Shown here in pieces: positions 59,240 to 64,000 of a stretch of DNA of 64,000 nucleotides; the stretch's first letter is position 1; every line of letters begins with the position of its first letter. The notes below the pieces were generated by a model. That model saw only the letters and a program-made list of their open reading frames with translations. It searched no databases and had not been told where the DNA came from. The translations under genes were made by a program, and so were the position numbers. Origin of the DNA: DTLA01 sp034436295 (lineage in GTDB: Bacteria > Chloroflexota > Anaerolineae > DTLA01). The stretch spans positions 6,403-70,402 of the forward strand of contig DAOTVT010000071.1 of the NCBI GenBank assembly GCA_034436295.1, read 5' to 3'.

Positions 59240-60451
59240 ATGCAGACCATGCGAACCGAGGACTACATCGCTCTGGAGGAGCGATACAACGCCCGCAACT
59301 ACAAGCCGCTGGACGTGGTCATCGCCCGCGCGGAAGGCGCAGCGGTTTGGGACGTGGAGGGGCGCAGGTACCTGGACTTCCTGTCGGCGTATTCGGCCGT
59401 CAACCAGGGCCACTGCCACCCGCGCATCGTGCAGGCGCTGGTGGAGCAGGCGCATAGGGTAACGCTGACGTCGCGCGCCTTCCGCAACGACCAGTTGCCC
59501 CTGCTCGCCAAGGAACTGTGCGAACTCTTCGGCTACGAGATGATGCTCCCGATGAACACCGGCGTGGAGGCGGTGGAGACGGCCATCAAGGCGGCGCGCA
59601 AGTGGGCGTATCGGGTGAAAGGCGTCGCCGATGAGCAGGCCGAGATCATCGCGTGCACGGGCAACTTCCACGGGCGCACGACCACCGTCATCAGTTTCTC
59701 CAGCGAGGAGCAGTACCGCGACGGGTTTGGCCCGTACACCCCAGGATTCAAACTCATTGCCTTTGGCGACGCCGACGAACTGGAGCGGGCCATCACACCC
59801 CGCACGGCGGCCTTTCTGTTTGAGCCGATCCAGGGCGAGGCCGGCGTGGTGGTGCCACCCCCTGGGTATCTCCGCGCGGTGCGGGAGATTTGCACGCGGC
59901 ACCGCGTGCTGATGATCGCGGACGAGATTCAGACGGGCATGGGGCGCACGGGCAAGATGCTGGCGTGCGACCATGAGGGCGTGCGCCCCGACGTGATCAC
60001 GCTGGGCAAGGCGCTGTCGGGCGGGCTGTATCCGGTCTCGGCGGTGCTGGCCTCGCGCGAGGTGCTGGGCGTGTTCGCGCCAGGCGACCATGGCTCCACG
60101 TTTGGCGGCAACCCGCTGGCCTGCGCCGTGGCGCGGGAGGCGCTGCGCGTCATCGTGGACGAGCGCCTGCCCGAGCGAGCGGCGGCCCTGGGCGAGCGGA
60201 TGATGGCGCGCGTGCGGCAGATGCGCAGCCCGCACGTGGAGCAGGTGCGCGGCAAGGGGCTGATGGTGGGCGTCGTCCTGAAGCGCCAGGCGGGCGGGGC
60301 GCGGCGCTTCTGCGAGGCGCTCAAAGAGCGCGGCGTCCTGGCGAAGGAGACCCACGAGCACGTCATCCGCCTGGCCCCGCCGCTGGTCATCTCCGAGCAA
60401 GACCTGGATTGGGCGCTGGATCGGGTGGAAGAAGTCCTGCAGATGCCGTAG
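59240..60451 (+). CDS. rocD: Class III aminotransferase, ornithine--oxo-acid transaminase type
   Basis: 403 residues. PLP lysine is K257 in ITLGKALSGGLYPV; other class III signatures are present (SRAFRNDQLP, TGVEAVETAIKAARKWAY, GEAGVVVPPPGYL, DEIQTGMGRTG, HGSTFGGNPLACAV). The SAYSAVNQGHCHPRI start and overall length match ornithine aminotransferase, which makes glutamate semialdehyde from ornithine, but acetylornithine or other omega-amino substrates are possible. The ATG at 59240 follows AAGGAGTG. A much longer upstream reading frame is not real. It is followed 20 bases later by a frameshifted membrane protein gene. Confidence 0.9.
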   Translation: MQTMRTEDYIALEERYNARNYKPLDVVIARAEGAAVWDVEGRRYLDFLSAYSAVNQGHCHPRIVQALVEQAHRVTLTSRAFRNDQLPLLAKELCELFGYEMMLPMNTGVEAVETAIKAARKWAYRVKGVADEQAEIIACTGNFHGRTTTVISFSSEEQYRDGFGPYTPGFKLIAFGDADELERAITPRTAAFLFEPIQGEAGVVVPPPGYLRAVREICTRHRVLMIADEIQTGMGRTGKMLACDHEGVRPDVITLGKALSGGLYPVSAVLASREVLGVFAPGDHGSTFGGNPLACAVAREALRVIVDERLPERAAALGERMMARVRQMRSPHVEQVRGKGLMVGVVLKRQAGGARRFCEALKERGVLAKETHEHVIRLAPPLVISEQDLDWALDRVEEVLQMP

Positions 60452-60471
60452 CGCGCGCGAAGGAGGGTGCC

Positions 60472-61643
60472 GTGCCGAGCGAGAGTCGCCGCCAGACGGT
60501 TGAGGCGTTCGCGCCTGCTCTGGCGTCGGTGGCCGCATACGTTATCTTTCTGGCGCTTGTCCTGGCGCCCTACGGCTTCAACGTCTCGGCGCTCATCGGC
60601 CTGGGCGCGACGAACCCGCTGAACGACGCCGCGTCGCTCCCCGATGGTCTCATCGTGTTCCAGGGCATCGGATACGACGGCCAGCATTTCTATCACGTTG
60701 CGCGGAGCCTGGTGCGCGGCGAGCGTCCGTCGGTGCCTGCCGTGCGGGTGCAGCGCATCGGGTACCCGCTGGCGGCGGCGCTCCTGTCGCTGGGGCAAGA
60801 GGCCGCCATCCCCTACGCGCTGGTGGCCGTCAACCTGCTCGCCGTGGCGACGGGCACGGCGGTTTTCGTCCGCCTGCTGCGCCGCCATGGACTCAACCCC
60901 TGGTGGAGCCTGCTGTTTGCCCTGAACTCGGGCCAGATTCTGGCGGTGCAGATGGATTTGGCGCTGCCGATGGTGATGGCGTTCGCGGCGGGCGCGTGGC
61001 TGTGCTGGGAGAAGCGGCGCGTGGGAGCGGCGGGCGCGTTGCTGGCAGCGGCTCTCCTGACCAGGGAAAGCGCCGTCCTGTTCTTGTTGCCTCTCGTGGC
61101 GGCGGAACTGCTGGCGAAGCGGTGGCGGGCTGCGCTGGTTCTCGGCCTGTCGGTGGTGCCCTTTTTCGCGTGGCAGGGGGCGCTCAAGGTGTGGCTGGGG
61201 GCGGGGGGGGGCTGGCGGTGTCGGCCAGGCACATCGTGGCGCCTGGCGCGGGCATGGCGACGGCGCTGGGCAGCGCGGTGGCGAGCATCGGCCAGGGGCT
61301 GGGGACGATGGTCAGGCAGGGGAGCATCGTGGCGGTGATGGCGCTGACCCTGGCCGCGCTGGCGGTGTCGCTGTGGCGGATGCGCACGGGTTACGATGCC
61401 TACACGGGCGGCGTGTTCGTCCACGCGGCTTTCGCGCTCTTCGCCAGTTACGACATCTGGGCGGCGTATGCGTCGGCAGGGCGGGTGTTCGCGGGCATGT
61501 TCCCGCTGCTGGTGCTCAGTTACGGCATTCGCCGCGAGCGCTGGACATGGGCGCTGTTGATGGCGAGCGCGGCGCTGGGGTTGTTCACGCTCCTGCGGCC
61601 GTTCGTCATCTCGCCGCACGTGCCGTTTGTGGTAACGGGGTAA
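60472..61643 (+). pseudogene. Frameshifted polytopic GT-C-like membrane protein
   Basis: The frame from GTG 60472 (AAGGAGGG ribosome site) encodes several helices (VAAYVIFLALVLAPYGF; NLLAVATGTAVFVRLL; LLAAALLTRESAVLFLLPLV) and an acidic loop (DGLIVFQGIGYDGQHFYH) recalling GT-C enzymes. At a run of nine G (61203-61211) it shifts; the continuation, SARHIVAPGAGMATALGS and SIVAVMALTLAALAV, lies in the +1-adjacent frame to 61643. With one extra G the two parts join into one protein of about 390 residues. Cause may be an assembly/sequencing error, a phase-variable tract, or true loss. Confidence 0.7.
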
Positions 61644-61667
61644 GCCGCGCGCTCACCGCGACGAGCG

Positions 61668-61705
61668 GAGAACGCGGAGATATATCCCGAAATCTCCGCG
61701 TTCTC
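61668..61705. terminator. Hairpin between convergent genes
   Basis: GAGAACGCGGAGAT pairs exactly with ATCTCCGCGTTCTC across a ten-base loop, between the frameshifted gene and the convergent lipoprotein gene. Confidence 0.65.
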
Positions 61706-61761
61706 GCCGGTCTCTGCCGTGAGAATCCCTTACGTCCCTACCCCATGTCGGTCGCAGGGTT

Positions 61762-62355
61762 CTACTTGAACTTGAACGCCGCCTGCATGTACTCAAAGAT
61801 CTTCATGTTCGCGTCCAGGTCCTTGTCAGGCGTCGCGCCCATGAAGACGAGCACCGTGCCGTCGTCCCGCTTCGCCATGACGATGTGCGCGCCCATCTTG
61901 CCGATGTCGGGATCGGTCCCCGTGCCGACGAAGATTTTCCCCTTCGCGCCACCTATGGTCGTATCGCCCTGCTTGATGATCTTGACATCTGGCTCGCTGG
62001 TGAGGTCCACCTGCGCCAAGGCCGCGTCAATGTCCTCCACCCCCATCGCGCCCGCCAAGGATTGCGGAACGGTCATCAGCACGACGATGGGGTAGTCGCT
62101 CCCCAGTTTGCTGAGGTCCAGGTTGGCTGGGTTCGAGGTGTCAATCGCCTGCGGCGAGAAGAAGGCCATGCCGACGCCCATCATGTCCAGGCTGCTCTGC
62201 TGCCAGGTCTTGGGGTATTCCATGGTGAAGGTGCTCGCTTCGTACTTCTGCATCGCCACGGGGGCTTTGCCTGCGCCGCCGCCACCACCGCCACAGGCCG
62301 CCAGGAGCACAACGGCAATGACGAGCGCAACCATCAGGTACAGTTTCTTGTTCAC
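61762..62355 (-). CDS. Secreted lipoprotein of unknown function
   Basis: 197 residues. A Sec signal with lipobox (VIAVVLLAAC, cysteine at residue 21) and a poly-glycine linker are followed by a soluble domain with YEASTFTMEYPKTWQQ, typical of PsbP-like or DUF1795-like lipoproteins. It should be anchored to the outer face of the membrane. It is on the same strand as the MFS exporter upstream, 88 bases away. Role unknown. Confidence 0.8.
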   Translation of the reverse strand: MNKKLYLMVALVIAVVLLAACGGGGGGAGKAPVAMQKYEASTFTMEYPKTWQQSSLDMMGVGMAFFSPQAIDTSNPANLDLSKLGSDYPIVVLMTVPQSLAGAMGVEDIDAALAQVDLTSEPDVKIIKQGDTTIGGAKGKIFVGTGTDPDIGKMGAHIVMAKRDDGTVLVFMGATPDKDLDANMKIFEYMQAAFKFK

Positions 62356-62443
62356 GCCAATCTCCTTTCGTAGTTACGGCGTAGGTTCGCCGCACGGAGG
62401 CATTGTAGCACAGAGTGGCGCGGCGCGCAATGGGGGGATGTCG

Positions 62444-63814
62444 TTACCGCATCTTGCCCCGCGCCAGCGACGCGAAGACGCCGCCAAAGCAGAGGATGGC
62501 GAAGGTAACGAACGCCGTGTGCGCGGCGCGGAGGAACAGCGGGTAGTATTCCGGCGCGATTTGCACCGGCCCGAGGATGAGGTTGATGATGAGCATCACG
62601 ACGCCCATGCTGAACATCTGACCGACGAGCCGCATGGTGGCCTGCGTCGCCGATGCCACGCCGTAGAAGCGCCGCTCCACGGAGCCCATGATGGCGTTGG
62701 TGTTGGGCGACGAGAACAGGGCGAATCCCAGGCCCAGGAACAGCAAACTGCCGACGATGAACGGCAGGGCCGTCGTCGCGTTGAGCAGCGTCAGCAGAAT
62801 CAGGCCGATGACGTTGAGAGCCATGCCGGTGGACGCCACGATGCGCGGCTCAATGCGGTCGGACAGGCGGCCCGCCAGCGGCGAGAACAGGGCCTGCATG
62901 GCCGGCTGGGCGATGAGAACGAAGCCCGCCGCCTGGGGCGTGAGCGCCTTGATGTACTGGAGGTACAGGCTGAGGAGGAAGCCTATGGCGGCGGTGGCGG
63001 CGTAGTTGATGAGGGCGGCCAGGTTGGACAGGGCGAAGACGCGGCTCCGGCGGAACAGGCGAATTTCCAGCACCGGGTACCGGACGCGCATTTCTACGAC
63101 TGCGAAGGCGACCAAGCCCGCCAACCCAATGGTCAGCAGCGTCGGGCCCACGCGCTCGGTCACGTGCGAGAAGCCATAAATGAAGGCGGCCAGGCTGATC
63201 CCATACACCAGCGCACCTGTCCAGTCAAACGGCTCGCCAGCGCATTCGGCCCACTCTCCCCTCAGGTTCTTCAGTGTGAACACGATGATGAAGAGGCAGA
63301 GTGGCACGTTGGAAAGGAACACCGCCCGCCAGCCCAGATTCTGCGTAATGATTCCGCCGAGCACCGGTCCCAGGGAAAGCCCCAGGTACACCGCCGCCAC
63401 GTTGATGCCCAGAGCCCGTCCGCGCTCGTTGGGCGGGAAGACCGACGTCAACAGGGCCATCCCGGTACCAAACAGCATGGCCCCGCCGAGGCCCTGGAAG
63501 GCGCGGAAGACGATGAGTGCCGTGCCCGAGGGCGCGAACGCGCATGACGTGGAGAAAACGAGATCCACAATCACGCCTGCCAGGAAGATGCGCTTTCTGC
63601 CGTGGATATCCCCTGCCCGCCCGAAGGGTACAAGAAACATGGCTGATGCCAGACTGTAGGCCATGGCCACCCATGCCAGCCGCACTGCATCCATAGCCAG
63701 GGCCTTGCCGATGGAAGGCAGCGCGACGTTGATGGAGGACCCCATGAAGGGGGTGAGGAACGACCCCGTGGCGACGACGATGAGGGCGGTTCGCTTGCTC
63801 ACAGCGTTTTGCAT
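62444..63814 (-). CDS. Major facilitator superfamily exporter, EmrB/QacA type
   Basis: 456 residues with about 13-14 helices. The N-terminal segment VVATGSFLTPFMGSSINVAL, the motif-A region GRAGDIHGRKRIF and motif C-like GLSLGPVLGGIITQNLGWRA match the drug:H+ antiporter-2 group. It probably exports a hydrophobic compound using the proton gradient. The start is the ATG at 63812-63814; an upstream extension lies in repeat-rich DNA. No regulator is next to it. Confidence 0.9.
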   Translation of the reverse strand: MQNAVSKRTALIVVATGSFLTPFMGSSINVALPSIGKALAMDAVRLAWVAMAYSLASAMFLVPFGRAGDIHGRKRIFLAGVIVDLVFSTSCAFAPSGTALIVFRAFQGLGGAMLFGTGMALLTSVFPPNERGRALGINVAAVYLGLSLGPVLGGIITQNLGWRAVFLSNVPLCLFIIVFTLKNLRGEWAECAGEPFDWTGALVYGISLAAFIYGFSHVTERVGPTLLTIGLAGLVAFAVVEMRVRYPVLEIRLFRRSRVFALSNLAALINYAATAAIGFLLSLYLQYIKALTPQAAGFVLIAQPAMQALFSPLAGRLSDRIEPRIVASTGMALNVIGLILLTLLNATTALPFIVGSLLFLGLGFALFSSPNTNAIMGSVERRFYGVASATQATMRLVGQMFSMGVVMLIINLILGPVQIAPEYYPLFLRAAHTAFVTFAILCFGGVFASLARGKMR

Positions 63815-63918
63815 GACGAGTGCTCCGATGCAGGATGTCAGGCGCACCACACGTGTGCAGCGGATTGTAGCACCTGGGGCGCGGGGTGTCAAGCGCGGGG
63901 TGGGCGGGCGCGGGCAGG

Positions 63919-63992
63919 CCCCTCACCCTGGCCCTCTCCCCGCAAGCGGGGCGAGGGGGTGGGCGGGGCGGCTATGGAAAGCCGCCCTACGT
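63919..63992. repeat. GC-rich unit followed by the GGCGGCTATGG hairpin
   Basis: One CCCTCACCCTGGCCCTCTCC unit (63919-63959) and one GGCGGCTATGGAAAGCCGCC hairpin with CTACGTG (63967-63992), at the window's end. The cassette probably continues beyond the window. Confidence 0.85.
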
Positions 63993-64000
63993 GGTCTGTC

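Overview
This is a GC-rich, gene-dense bacterial chromosome segment, most likely from a member of the Chloroflexota (Anaerolineae-like), possibly a thermophile. The taxon is inferred from gene content, not from a marker gene. The clues are a mevalonate-pathway decarboxylase, DUF2723 and DUF4012 envelope proteins, a PMT-type glycosyltransferase with a long beta-rich tail, a two-domain protein disulfide oxidoreductase next to Hsp20, and no LPS genes. Most genes are single-copy chromosomal housekeeping genes. I found no phage, no insertion sequence with a transposase, no CRISPR array, and no rRNA or tRNA gene. Many genes have a readable promoter close to TTGACR-N17-TANANT.

Layout. 1-480: 5' end of ileS on the minus strand behind an isoleucine T-box. 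0.5-3.6 kb: repeat island, then a NarL-type two-component pair. 3.6-10.7 kb: a MacAB-like efflux operon (fusion protein, ATPase, permease, small DUF5666-like protein) split by a lower-GC glycosyltransferase gene lying between two copies of a 32-bp direct repeat. 10.8-14.9 kb: octaheme cytochrome c, four-cluster ferredoxin and NrfD (a membrane quinone:electron-transfer module), with two related small membrane proteins diverging at its head. 15-26 kb: dppA, a TPR protein, smc, ogt, a ThDP enzyme and mutS. 26-27 kb: a GxxExxY (PDDEXK_3) gene bracketed on both sides by tandem 68-69 bp palindromic repeats. 27-33 kb: tyrS, a LacI regulator, mevalonate-pathway decarboxylase, a plsY-GT2 pair, alkD. 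33-35.5 kb: DUF6504, a PAS-zinc protein, a selenocysteine-containing protein disulfide oxidoreductase, hsp20. 36-40 kb: modular repeats, a membrane protein, a radical SAM/SPASM gene coupled to a Tat lipoprotein, a second PAS-zinc protein. 40.8-45.2 kb: GT2-DUF2723-DUF4012 envelope operon. 45-47.5 kb: mreBC. 47.5-54.3 kb: pRiA4-ORF3-like protein, creatininase family, DUF438/hemerythrin sensor, hicB with a decayed hicA, glmS, and a second selenoprotein (C-GCAxxG-C-C family). 54.4-64 kb: corA, a lone Flp pilin, a second plsY-GT2 pair, mscL-TrkA, an ornithine-type aminotransferase, a frameshifted membrane glycosyltransferase, a lipoprotein and an MFS exporter.

Themes. (1) Two genes contain an in-frame TGA at the position of a redox cysteine, each followed at the correct distance by a bacterial SECIS-like hairpin, so the organism very probably makes selenoproteins. 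(2) The intergenic DNA is built from a small set of recurring elements: palindromes, a modular hairpin cassette, GC-rich 44-58 bp units, and degenerate heptad arrays, three of which are arranged as opposing arms that could fold into very long stems. (3) PlsY-like acyltransferase plus GT2 occurs twice in the same order and strand, suggesting a conserved lipid-glycosylation module.
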